This document shows, piece after piece, positions 42,974 to 51,093 of a DNA stretch of 64,000 bases. The notes beneath the pieces were generated by a model. It saw nothing but the letters and a program-made list of their open reading frames with translations. It did no database searches and was not told the DNA's origin. The stretch comes from Qipengyuania_C sp046254955 (GTDB taxonomy: Bacteria > Pseudomonadota > Alphaproteobacteria > Sphingomonadales > Sphingomonadaceae), in contig NZ_JBJXRG010000001.1 in the NCBI RefSeq assembly GCF_046254955.1, positions 1,674,001 through 1,738,000 of the forward strand, written 5' to 3'. A program made the translations under genes and the position numbers. Every line of letters begins with the position of its first letter. Positions within the stretch are counted from its first letter, which is position 1.

Positions 42974-43041
42974 GGGGATGGGCGGCGTTCGTCCGCTAAC
43001 GACCCATTTGCGGACGTAGCGACAGACTGTATGCTGGCACC

Positions 43042-43542
43042 ATGCTAGTAGCTCGAGGGGGTCCGATATTTGCGGTTCTTGCAATTGCTGCGTGTGCGCC
43101 AGCGGCAAACACGGGTGATCCCAATGTGGATGCGATTGTTGACCTTGTTGTCAGTCGCGAGGCACCCTTCCATTGGTGTTTGGAAGTAACCAGTGAAGGC
43201 GGACTAGTCGCGGAATTCCCTGACGAGTATAATGCCCCAAATAACGGCGGATGGGACGTCAATCAGTTTGAAGACCCGCAAGTTGTTGACGCAGCCCGCC
43301 GCATTGCTGTTTCGTTGGATGAAGCGGTCAAGATGGAGCGCGAGACCAAGGTCTTGCATCTGATTGGAATGCGCGATCCGAATTCAGATGGTTGTGTTAT
43401 GTCACTGTCCCATCCTACTTTTTCTGGTGACTACGCGTTTCTCTCTTTCATGAATCCAGGTGGTGAGTTTGGCCATTATGCTTTGGAGCGAAATGACTCT
43501 GGCTGGCGTGTAAAGGAACGCGTATTCACAGGATGGTGGTAA
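43042..43542 (+). CDS. Hypothetical lipoprotein
   Basis: A 166-residue protein with a lipobox AIAAC after a short hydrophobic N-terminus. The mature part has an acidic region and the conserved-looking segments LHLIGMRDPNSDGCVMSL and WRVKERVFTGWW. I recognise no family. The gene is clearly less GC-rich than its neighbours rnhB and ccrM. It may be a recent arrival or simply a fast-evolving accessory gene. Confidence 0.65.
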   Translation: MLVARGGPIFAVLAIAACAPAANTGDPNVDAIVDLVVSREAPFHWCLEVTSEGGLVAEFPDEYNAPNNGGWDVNQFEDPQVVDAARRIAVSLDEAVKMERETKVLHLIGMRDPNSDGCVMSLSHPTFSGDYAFLSFMNPGGEFGHYALERNDSGWRVKERVFTGWW

Positions 43543-43589
43543 CCGGCGATGTCCGCTTCCCACCCACAAACTTACCTTCCTCAAGGGTA

Positions 43590-43767
43590 GAGTCCTTCGC
43601 GCCACACCCCCATCATCTTGAGTCCCCGGAATCCATCCAAACTCAACATCTTGTTGCGGACTCTTTATGTTCTCTCCCAAGAGAGCGGTGGTTAGCGGGC
43701 CGTTAACCATAGTCTGCGATCATGTTTCCCTTGACGCGGAGTCCGCGAGGACTCACCCTGTGGATAA
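43590..43767. promoter_or_regulatory. ccrM upstream region: six GANTC, a CtrA-like site and a DnaA-like box
   Basis: GANTC sites start at 43590, 43620, 43629, 43659, 43739 and 43750 (two GAGTC, then GAATC, GACTC, GAGTC, GACTC). TTAG-N7-TTAAC runs over 43692-43707, ending in TTAACCAT (to 43710), close to the CtrA consensus TTAA-N7-TTAA and its half-site. TGTGGATAA at 43759-43767 is the complement of TTATCCACA, a perfect DnaA-box match. All lie within 210 bases of the ccrM start. The set suggests cell-cycle control with methylation feedback. Confidence 0.7.
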
Positions 43768-43799
43768 CTACGCCCGAGTGGCCGGATGGGGGAATGTAA

Positions 43800-44936
43800 A
43801 TGGGGGTCCTTGAGACCGTAAGGGCGCGTGCGGCGCGTCCAAAAAGTACTGAACAAACAGCGCTGGAGCTGCCCATCGGGCAGATCCTCGATGGCGACTG
43901 CGTCGAGGCGATGCGCAAGCTCCCCGATGCCAGCGTAGACCTGGTGTTCGCCGATCCGCCTTACAACCTCCAGCTGGGCGGCGATCTCAACCGCCCCGAT
44001 GGCAGCGCGGTCGATGCGGTCACCGATGATTGGGATCAGTTCGACAGTTTCAAGATCTATGACGATTTCACCCGCGACTGGCTGACCGAGGCGCGCCGGG
44101 TGCTCAAGCCCGATGGCTCGCTATGGGTCATCGGCAGCTATCACAATATCTTTCGCGTCGGCGCGATCCTGCAGGATCTGGGCTTCTGGATCCTCAACGA
44201 TGTGATCTGGCGCAAGTCCAATCCGATGCCCAATTTCAAGGGTACGCGCTTCACCAATGCGCATGAGACGCTGATCTGGGCGAGCATGGGCGAGAAGTCG
44301 CGCTACCAGTTCAACTACCGCGCCATGAAGACGCTTAATGACGAGCTGCAGATGCGCAGCGACTGGGTGCTGCCGATCTGTTCGGGCGGCGAGCGGCTCA
44401 AGAAGGGCGGAACGAAAGTCCATCCGACGCAGAAACCCGAAAGCCTGCTTTACCGCGTGCTGCTGGCGACGACCGAGAAAGGCGACGTGGTGCTCGATCC
44501 GTTCTTTGGCACCGGCACCACGGGCGCTGTTGCCAAGCGGCTGGGGCGCGAGTGGATCGGGTGCGAGCGCGAAGGCATCTACCGCGAAGCCGCGCTGGAG
44601 CGGATCGAGGCGGCGCTGCCGCTCGATGAGAGCGCGCTCACCACGATGCAGAGCAAGAAGTCTGCGCCGCGCGTGGCCTTCGGCGCGCTGGTCGAGAATG
44701 GCTATATCGAGCCGGGCACCGAGGTGTTCGACAAGAAGCGCCGCTGGATCGCAACCGTGCGCGCGGATGGCTCGCTAGCGATTGGCAAACAAGTCGGTTC
44801 TATCCACGGGCTCGGCAAGGAGCTGCAGGATGCGCCCAGCTGCAACGGCTGGACCTTCTGGCACTACGAGAACTGCGGAGAGGTGAAGCCGATCGACGCC
44901 GCACGACAGCTGTACCTGCTGGCGACAGAGGATTGA
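43800..44936 (+). CDS. ccrM: Cell-cycle adenine DNA methyltransferase CcrM (GANTC)
   Basis: A 378-residue beta-class N6-adenine methyltransferase. Motif IV DPPYNLQLG is at 52-60, the SAM-binding FFGTGTTG lies near residue 238, and the C-terminal extension of about 90 residues (VENGYIEPGTEVFDKKRRWI... WTFWHYE) is the RAMA-like domain of CcrM that helps DNA recognition. In Caulobacter it methylates GANTC late in the cycle. The upstream region carries a cluster of GANTC and CtrA-like sites. GGGGGA lies 6 bases before the ATG. Confidence 0.94.
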   Translation: MGVLETVRARAARPKSTEQTALELPIGQILDGDCVEAMRKLPDASVDLVFADPPYNLQLGGDLNRPDGSAVDAVTDDWDQFDSFKIYDDFTRDWLTEARRVLKPDGSLWVIGSYHNIFRVGAILQDLGFWILNDVIWRKSNPMPNFKGTRFTNAHETLIWASMGEKSRYQFNYRAMKTLNDELQMRSDWVLPICSGGERLKKGGTKVHPTQKPESLLYRVLLATTEKGDVVLDPFFGTGTTGAVAKRLGREWIGCEREGIYREAALERIEAALPLDESALTTMQSKKSAPRVAFGALVENGYIEPGTEVFDKKRRWIATVRADGSLAIGKQVGSIHGLGKELQDAPSCNGWTFWHYENCGEVKPIDAARQLYLLATED

Positions 44937-44989
44937 GTTAGCGAAGCGCGGAATGCGATGGTGCCGAATGCGATGGCGATTCAGAAAAG

Positions 44990-45442
44990 CTAGCTCGGCG
45001 CATTCGCTCCTGAGGATTTGCCTACTCCAATGAGTTTTGCAAAGATCCAGCCGCCAACGCCTCCTGCCAAGACTTGGGAGAGGAAGCCCATCGCCGAACG
45101 TGCGCCGCTGATCGGTACCGTCTGAAACATGATAAACATCAGCCCGAGCGTTGCCCCGATTGCAGCAGCGCCAGCGACAGGAAATGCGAATCTGGATAGG
45201 CCGGGCAGGAAGCGTTTGACCAGCGTTGCAATCAGAAAGCCTAGCAGCAGGGCCACCGCGATGATGACCAGGTAGGGCCACATATTGGAGACATCGAACG
45301 CGGTCATGTTCAAGCGATCGCCGAAGCTAATCGGAACATTGTGAGCATTCATGACGAACTGCGAGTTGACGACCACGCCAACGACATATGTCCCCAGCGC
45401 GGCAATCAGCAGCGCAGCAATCCAGCGGGCAAACCTGGCCAT
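44990..45442 (-). CDS. Hypothetical four-helix membrane protein
   Basis: A 150-residue protein with about four predicted transmembrane helices (roughly 5-25, 53-75, 85-108, 120-142) and a charged RxxR loop. No family motif recognised. It begins MARFARWIAALLIAALGTYV. Convergent with ccrM, 54 bases apart; divergent from the second PQQ-type dehydrogenase gene. Confidence 0.7.
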   Translation of the reverse strand: MARFARWIAALLIAALGTYVVGVVVNSQFVMNAHNVPISFGDRLNMTAFDVSNMWPYLVIIAVALLLGFLIATLVKRFLPGLSRFAFPVAGAAAIGATLGLMFIMFQTVPISGARSAMGFLSQVLAGGVGGWIFAKLIGVGKSSGANAPS

Positions 45443-45566
45443 GTGTTTCTCCTAGCTCCCGTGAGCCTAGTTGCTTCCATCGCTCAATCAAGCCCTATGG
45501 ATGCCGCCGTGAAATGCTGATAGCCATCCGGCAAACAAGAATTCTTTCCGAACCCGAGGGGCTGCA

Positions 45567-46784
45567 ATGCGGACTTTTTCAATCACTCTAGCTTTGGCGG
45601 CCACTGGTTTGTTTGTAGCGGCGTGCTCCAACCAGGGAGCATCGCAGACCGGCGACAAGACCAGCCAGCTTGCCGGGCGAGTTGATGCGGGAGAGGTGAA
45701 TTACGATCTGGAGACGGTCGCCGACGGGCTGGATCATCCTTGGTCAATTGCATTCCTGCCTGATGGAGGGGTGCTGGTTACGGAGCGGACCGGTAAGCTT
45801 CTGCTGATTGGCACGGATGGAGCCAAGCAGACCGTCTACGACTTTAACAGCGGTGAAGAATTTCCCGAAGTTCACTACGGGGGTGGAATACAGGCAGGCC
45901 TGTTCGACGTGGTTTTGCATCCAGAATTCGAAGATAACAGCCAGATCTATATATCCTACGCCGCCAAACTGGATGATGGCACGAACACCTTGTTGCTCAC
46001 GCGGTTCAGCTATTCCGCTAGCGATGCAGGGCCGCAACTGAGCGATGGTAAGCAGCTGTTTGCTGCGTCTCCGAGCAGAATACAAGGCAATCACTACGGC
46101 GCGCGCCTCATATTCTTGCCTGATGGCACCTTGATGATGCCGGTGGGTGACGCCTTCCATTTCCGCGAAGAAGCGCAAACGCTGGACAACCACTTTGGCA
46201 AGATCGTCCGCTTGAACGACGATGGCACCGTCCCGGCTGATAATCCCTTTGTGGATGAACCCGGCGCATTGCCGGAGATATGGTCATACGGTCACCGCAA
46301 CCCACAAGGGATTATCCTCACTGCTGATGGCCGCGTGCTGGAGAACGAACATGGTCCGGCAGGCGGAGACGAAGTGAACGAGATCAAGCGCGGAGCCAAC
46401 TATGGTTGGCCCACCGTGACCTACGCGCTCGATTATTCCGGTGGGCGGGTTTCTCCGTTTGAAGCGCTGGATGGTACCGAGCAATCGCTGGTCCATTTCA
46501 CACCGTCAATCGCGCCTTCAGGCTTTGCGCAATATTCGGGCGATGCATTTCCTGATTGGCAGGGAGATCTGTTTGTTTCTGCCCTCGCGCTCAAACATGT
46601 AAGGCAGATTGAGATGAACGCGGATGGCTCGCTCGGCAAACAGCTCGAGCTGTTCGGTGAACTTGATGTGCGATTCAGAGATGTGCGATCTGGCCCAGAT
46701 GGTTTCCTTTACCTGCTGACCGAAGAGGAAGGCGCGCAGAGCAAGATATTGCGCGTGGTGCCGAAGTCTGCCGCCGTTGAATGA
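45567..46784 (+). CDS. PQQ-dependent sugar dehydrogenase-like lipoprotein, second paralogue
   Basis: A 405-residue lipoprotein (lipobox FVAAC) of the same family as the gene at 41176. Segments are DHPWSIAFLPDGGVLVTER, GLFDVVLHPEF, NHYGARLIFLPDGTL, EIWSYGHRNPQGI, ENEHGPAGGDEVNEI and NYGWPTVTYALDYSG. It lacks the short tail features of the first copy and its surface loops differ, so substrates probably differ. Single gene; folP follows 100 bases later. Confidence 0.9.
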   Translation: MRTFSITLALAATGLFVAACSNQGASQTGDKTSQLAGRVDAGEVNYDLETVADGLDHPWSIAFLPDGGVLVTERTGKLLLIGTDGAKQTVYDFNSGEEFPEVHYGGGIQAGLFDVVLHPEFEDNSQIYISYAAKLDDGTNTLLLTRFSYSASDAGPQLSDGKQLFAASPSRIQGNHYGARLIFLPDGTLMMPVGDAFHFREEAQTLDNHFGKIVRLNDDGTVPADNPFVDEPGALPEIWSYGHRNPQGIILTADGRVLENEHGPAGGDEVNEIKRGANYGWPTVTYALDYSGGRVSPFEALDGTEQSLVHFTPSIAPSGFAQYSGDAFPDWQGDLFVSALALKHVRQIEMNADGSLGKQLELFGELDVRFRDVRSGPDGFLYLLTEEEGAQSKILRVVPKSAAVE

Positions 46785-46883
46785 CAGGCAGAATTCCGCC
46801 CCCGCTTTCCTTCGCCTGGACAGTGCTCCATGTGCTCCATCCAGTAGGATTTGCCGAGGGGAAACTGCCAGTGAAAGCCGCTC

Positions 46884-47996
46884 ATGACTGACCGCGTCTA
46901 CATCCAGCCGATCGGGCTCACACCCAGCCCGCAGAGTGAAGAGGGCGAATGTATCCGTCTCGCTGGCGGCATGGTCTACGCGCATCGCTTCGCCGTGATG
47001 CTGGCACGCGATGGTGAGGCGATCGAGCGCTGGCGCGCGACGCCCGATACCATTGCCGAGGTGCTGGCCCAGCTACCGGACGAAGTCGCAGCAGAAGGCG
47101 AAGCAGAGTGGTCTAACCTCACGCTCGCGCATCCGCCGCTGGAGATGGGCAGCCGCACGATCAGGCTCGACCAGCCGCAGGTGATGGGCATCCTCAACGT
47201 CACGCCGGACAGTTTCTCCGACGGTGGGCAGTTCCTCGACGATCCGGAAGCGGGTAGGGCGCACGCCGCTGCGATGCTGGAAGCGGGTGCGGCGCTGGTC
47301 GATATTGGCGGCGAGAGCACGCGTCCCGGCGCTCCGGCGACATGGGAAGGGGACGAGATCGAACGCGTCAAACCGGCAGTCGAATATTGCGCCGGGATGG
47401 GCGCGGCGATCAGCGTAGACACACGCCGCGCGGCGGTGATGGAAGCGGCGCTCGATGCGGGCGCGCATGTCGTGAACGATGTATCGGGACTGCAATTCGA
47501 TCCACGCTCGATCGAACTGGTCGCGGCGCGTGGTTGTCCCGTGATCTTGATGCATGCGCCGGGTAAGGACGATGATCCGCATGCTGACGGCAATTACGGC
47601 AATGTCGTATTCGACGTGTTCGACTGGCTGCGCGAACGGCGCGATGCGACCCTGAAAGCGGGTGTGGCGCGCGAGCACATCGTGCTCGATCCCGGCATCG
47701 GCTTCGGCAAGTCGCTCGCCGATAACCTTGCGCTGATCAACGCGCTGCCTCTGTTCCATGCGCTGGGCCAACCGCTCCTTTTGGGTGCGAGCCGCAAGCG
47801 CATGATCGGCGCTTTATCGAACGAGGCGCCGGTAGAAGAGCGGCTGGGCGGGAGCATCGCCTTGGCGGTTGCGGGGATGAATGCGGGCGTTCAGCTGCTG
47901 CGCGTCCACGATGTCGCGGAGACTGTGCAGGCGCGCAACGTGTGGCGCGGATTGCGCGATGCGGCGCTGACCGATTTTGCCGGGCTACCGGATTAG
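46884..47996 (+). CDS. folP: Dihydropteroate synthase with N-terminal extension
   Basis: Folate-pathway enzyme joining pABA and DHPP. The C-terminal 280 residues have the DHPS motifs: QVMGILNVTPDSFSDGG, DIGGESTRPG, ISVDTRR, VVNDVSGL, LDPGIGFGKS and LLGASRKRMIG. About 90 residues precede MGILNVTP, longer than the usual 10-30; they contain a region similar to other sphingomonad FolP N-termini but no domain I recognise. Its stop overlaps the convergent SDR gene by 4 bases. Sulfonamide target region looks normal. Confidence 0.93.
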   Translation: MTDRVYIQPIGLTPSPQSEEGECIRLAGGMVYAHRFAVMLARDGEAIERWRATPDTIAEVLAQLPDEVAAEGEAEWSNLTLAHPPLEMGSRTIRLDQPQVMGILNVTPDSFSDGGQFLDDPEAGRAHAAAMLEAGAALVDIGGESTRPGAPATWEGDEIERVKPAVEYCAGMGAAISVDTRRAAVMEAALDAGAHVVNDVSGLQFDPRSIELVAARGCPVILMHAPGKDDDPHADGNYGNVVFDVFDWLRERRDATLKAGVAREHIVLDPGIGFGKSLADNLALINALPLFHALGQPLLLGASRKRMIGALSNEAPVEERLGGSIALAVAGMNAGVQLLRVHDVAETVQARNVWRGLRDAALTDFAGLPD

Positions 47997-48772
47997 CCCG
48001 GCGATGCCGCCGAGCCTGCGAGCAGTCCGCCGTCGAGAGTCAGCTCGGCGCCGGTCATGTACCCGCTTTCGTCACTTGAAAGGTAGACGCAGAGTGCGGC
48101 GACTTCCCTGGCGGTGCCGAAACGTTTGAGCGGTGTGTCGGCGACCAATGCAGCCATCTTGGCATCGCGGTCGGGCCCGTCGCCCAGCATCGGCTCCCAG
48201 ATCGGTGTAAAGATCGCTGCCGGATGAACCGAATTGCAGCGGATCTCCCATCCCTGCTGTGCGCAGTAAAGCGCGACAGACTTGGAGTGGTTGCGGATAG
48301 CCGCCTTAGAAGCTGCATAGGCAGCAGCTCCCGGGATGCCGACGAGGCCGGATCTCGAAGACATGTTGATGATCGAACCTTGGCCAGACTCTTTCATCGC
48401 GCCGATCGCATAGCGACAACCCAGGAATGTGCCGTCCGTGTTGACGGCATGGACCCGGTGCCACTCGGCCAAACTGACATGTTCAGGGTCATGCTTCGCC
48501 GGGCCATCCTCGAAACCGGTGATCCCGGCGTTGTTTACCAGGACTTCGATCGCGGGGTATTGCTTAGCCACCTTGTTCCAGTGTGCCTCACTTGCGACAT
48601 CAAGTTCGCTGAATTCACATCCGATCTCATCGGCAGCTTTCCTACCTTCTTCGGTATCGATATCGGTAAGCACAACGCGCGCGCCTTCGTCGGCGAAAGC
48701 TTCGCAAATGGCTCTGCCAATCCCGCGCGCGCCGCCAGTGACGACGCAGCGCTTGTCTTTCAATTTTTGCAT
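47993..48772 (-). CDS. Short-chain dehydrogenase/reductase
   Basis: A 259-residue classical SDR: NAD(P) loop TGGARGIGRAI, NNAG, catalytic Ser in IINMSSRSGLV and Tyr/Lys in YAASKAAI. An Asp at the end of strand 2 (VLTDID) suggests NAD(H). It ends ELTLDGGLLAG, a 3-hydroxyacyl or 3-alpha-hydroxysteroid-type tail. Substrate unknown. It overlaps folP at the 3' end. Confidence 0.9.
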   Translation of the reverse strand: MQKLKDKRCVVTGGARGIGRAICEAFADEGARVVLTDIDTEEGRKAADEIGCEFSELDVASEAHWNKVAKQYPAIEVLVNNAGITGFEDGPAKHDPEHVSLAEWHRVHAVNTDGTFLGCRYAIGAMKESGQGSIINMSSRSGLVGIPGAAAYAASKAAIRNHSKSVALYCAQQGWEIRCNSVHPAAIFTPIWEPMLGDGPDRDAKMAALVADTPLKRFGTAREVAALCVYLSSDESGYMTGAELTLDGGLLAGSAASPG

Positions 48773-48960
48773 GAGTGAACCTCGGGAGTAAACTTGCAGA
48801 AGCCGCAGCGATGGAACGACACGGTATCAGAAATGGATCAAAGCTGCAGCTTTACCGGAACTCTCCTGAAAGCCGGTCAGTGCATTGGGATTTGGAAGTC
48901 CAGTCTGCAAGATACTTCGCCGCTATGGCAGCATGGGTGCTGGCGGTACCAGGCAGGCGG

Positions 48961-49368
48961 TTAACGGCCAATCCGCTCCATCAGTTTGGCAAGCGTCTCA
49001 CCGATCCATGCCTCGTCGACGTTGGCATATTCGGTGTGAATAGGATCGCCTCCTGAGACGGTGTACTCGCTGCGTTCCGCAGGGCCGATCGACATCACGG
49101 CATGCCCCCTGTCGAGCGCCACGGCGAGACCGGCGATGCGCTTGCCATGAACCTTCAGAAGGAAGCGCTTGCTATCCTGCACTCCGCCTTCTTCATTGAT
49201 GTCGACATCGCTGCGATCAGTTGTTGAATTCTTGATCAGCTCGACCATCCGGGCCAGCTTTGGCGCTTCGTCGCGCGACCAGCGGAAGCGTTCGAATTGC
49301 TCGGCGTCAATCTTGCCGGACAGCACATCGCAGGCCTGTTGGAAGCCGCCGGGAGACATATCGGTCAT
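48961..49368 (-). CDS. Hypothetical protein coupled to the NtrC-like regulator
   Basis: A 135-residue soluble protein. Visible segments are SGKIDAEQFERFRWSRDE, VDINEEGGVQDSKRFLLKVHGKR and VDEAWIGETLAKLM. No signal or membrane helix and no recognised family. The ATG at 49368 (MTDMSPGGF) is used; it starts 16 bases after the stop of the response regulator, so the two may be one operon. A longer start at 49443 would overlap that gene. Confidence 0.6.
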   Translation of the reverse strand: MTDMSPGGFQQACDVLSGKIDAEQFERFRWSRDEAPKLARMVELIKNSTTDRSDVDINEEGGVQDSKRFLLKVHGKRIAGLAVALDRGHAVMSIGPAERSEYTVSGGDPIHTEYANVDEAWIGETLAKLMERIGR

Positions 49369-49384
49369 GTTGGTTTGATCCAGT

Positions 49385-50806
49385 TCAAGCGGCGTTGTCG
49401 ATGCCGAGGTCAGAGAGCTTGCGATAGAGTGTCGAGCGGCCAATGCCGAGGCGGCGAGCGACTTCGGTCATGCGGCCGCGATAGTGGCCGATGGCAAGGC
49501 GGATCACGTCTGCCTCGATTTCTTCGAGCGGACGCAGATTGCCGTCGTCCTGATAAAGCAGCACGCCCATGCCGTCATGCGACTGCTTGGCTTCACCGGT
49601 GTCTTCACGGTCGCCGAGCATCTCGTTGAGGTCGGGGAAGCTCTCTGGCGTCAGAGCTTCGGCATCGCAGAAGACGGCGGCGCGAAAAAGCACGGCCTGT
49701 AACTGGCGCACATTACCTGGCCAGTCGAAAGCCGCCAGCAGCGAAAGCGCGCTGTCTGTGATTGAAAGGTGCCTGAGGCCCGGCTCTTCGCCGATACGGG
49801 CAAGGAAATGTCGGGTGAGCGGAGCGATATCGCCTGAGCGCTCGCGCAGCGGGGGAAGGACAATCCGCGTTGCTCCGATAGCCTTGAGTAATTCGGGGCG
49901 GAAGTGGCCTTCGGAAACCATGTCTTCGAGCGGCAAATTGCTGGTGGCCATGAAGCGGACATCGACGCGGAAGCCATGTTCTGCGCCGACGGGCCGGACA
50001 ATGCCGCTCTCGATCATGGCGAGCAGATTTTCCTGTACTTGCGGCTCGAGCCGGTCGACATCATCGAGCACCACCGTGCCGGTGTCGGCATGCTGAATCG
50101 CACCGACCTGGCGATCGAAGGCTCCAGGGAAGGCGTTCGGCTCATGCCCGAAGAGCAAAGATTCAACCGCGCTGCCAGAGGATGTACCAATATTGACGAT
50201 GCGCAGCGGTGCTTTGGCACGCGGGCTTGCACCATGCATGGCGCGCAGAAGCATTTCCTTGCCGGTGCCGCTCTCACCCTCAATGAGGACCGAACCATTG
50301 CCGCGCGCCGCCTTGGCAGCCTGTGCCAAGGCCGAGCGAAACGAGGGCGAGGTGCCGATCATGGAATCGAAATCGAGCGTGCCTTGCAGCTTTTCGGCCA
50401 GAGGCTGGAGTTCCTGCTTGGGCGCTTCACGCTCGGTCGCAGCGCGTAGCGCCTGCATGAGGCGCTCGGGAGCGATTGGCTTGATCAGATAATCGTTTGC
50501 GCCTGAGCGCATCGCCTCCACTGCAAGCAGCGGCGAAGCGCTTGCAGTCAACATCAAAACCGGCGCATCGGGGCGTTTTTGTTTAAGCGAGGCGATTAGG
50601 TCGCATGCACTTTCGCCCGGAACGCTCTGGTCGAGAATGATCGCGGAGACCGATCTGCCATCGGCCTCATCTAGCGCACTGATAGCTTCAGGAGCGTTGC
50701 CGACGACAAGCGTGCGCCAGCCTTCGCGTGCAGCCACGGCTGTGATCAGCCGACTTTGCGCAGGCTCGCTATCAATCAGCATCAATAGGCGCGTTATCTC
50801 GGCCAT
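49385..50806 (-). CDS. NtrC-like response regulator with degenerate GAFTGA motif
   Basis: A 473-residue protein: receiver domain (1-125) with Asp59 in IILDQSVPGE, Thr in LMLTASAS and Lys109 in YLIKPI; AAA+ domain (150-385) with Walker A GESGTGKE (177-184) and a Walker B-like VVLDDVD (245-251, Asp where Glu is usual); FIS-type helix-turn-helix (MTEVARRLGIGRSTLYRKL). The GAFTGA loop that contacts sigma-54 reads NAFPGA (224-229). This suggests it does not activate sigma-54 in the usual way, as reported for R. capsulatus NtrC. Its sensor is not adjacent. Confidence 0.9.
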   Translation of the reverse strand: MAEITRLLMLIDSEPAQSRLITAVAAREGWRTLVVGNAPEAISALDEADGRSVSAIILDQSVPGESACDLIASLKQKRPDAPVLMLTASASPLLAVEAMRSGANDYLIKPIAPERLMQALRAATEREAPKQELQPLAEKLQGTLDFDSMIGTSPSFRSALAQAAKAARGNGSVLIEGESGTGKEMLLRAMHGASPRAKAPLRIVNIGTSSGSAVESLLFGHEPNAFPGAFDRQVGAIQHADTGTVVLDDVDRLEPQVQENLLAMIESGIVRPVGAEHGFRVDVRFMATSNLPLEDMVSEGHFRPELLKAIGATRIVLPPLRERSGDIAPLTRHFLARIGEEPGLRHLSITDSALSLLAAFDWPGNVRQLQAVLFRAAVFCDAEALTPESFPDLNEMLGDREDTGEAKQSHDGMGVLLYQDDGNLRPLEEIEADVIRLAIGHYRGRMTEVARRLGIGRSTLYRKLSDLGIDNAA

Positions 50807-50957
50807 GGCCTCCCATCCGTCCCGGTTTGGTACGAAGGGTTCCTTTAAACGCCTTGGGTAAAGAGCTTATTAAGGCTGTCAGAAGGCTTGAGGTCGCGAA
50901 AGTTGCACGTTAGACCGCGCGTCGAATAGCAAATTGCCAAAAATCGAGGGGATATAA

Positions 50958-51083
50958 ATGGCTTCGGGCAACGATATGAAAGCACACTCCGGCACCTATT
51001 CGAGCTTTATCGCAAAGCTCAAATGGATGGTGCCACTCCTTGCAATCATCACACTTGTGGTGATTATGATCATCTCCGAATAA
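50958..51083 (+). CDS. Short aa3-type cytochrome oxidase subunit IV-like protein
   Basis: A 41-residue frame from ATG 50958 to TAA 51083, with a GAGGGG Shine-Dalgarno 8 bases before. It reads MASGNDMKAHSGTYSSF..., then a single membrane helix (KWMVPLLAIITLVVIMII). This is the pattern of the bacterial aa3-oxidase subunit IV family. In sphingomonads such a gene often precedes pntAA, as here, so a role with the transhydrogenase is equally possible. Confidence 0.75.
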   Translation: MASGNDMKAHSGTYSSFIAKLKWMVPLLAIITLVVIMIISE

Positions 51084-51093
51084 GCCAGTTTCC

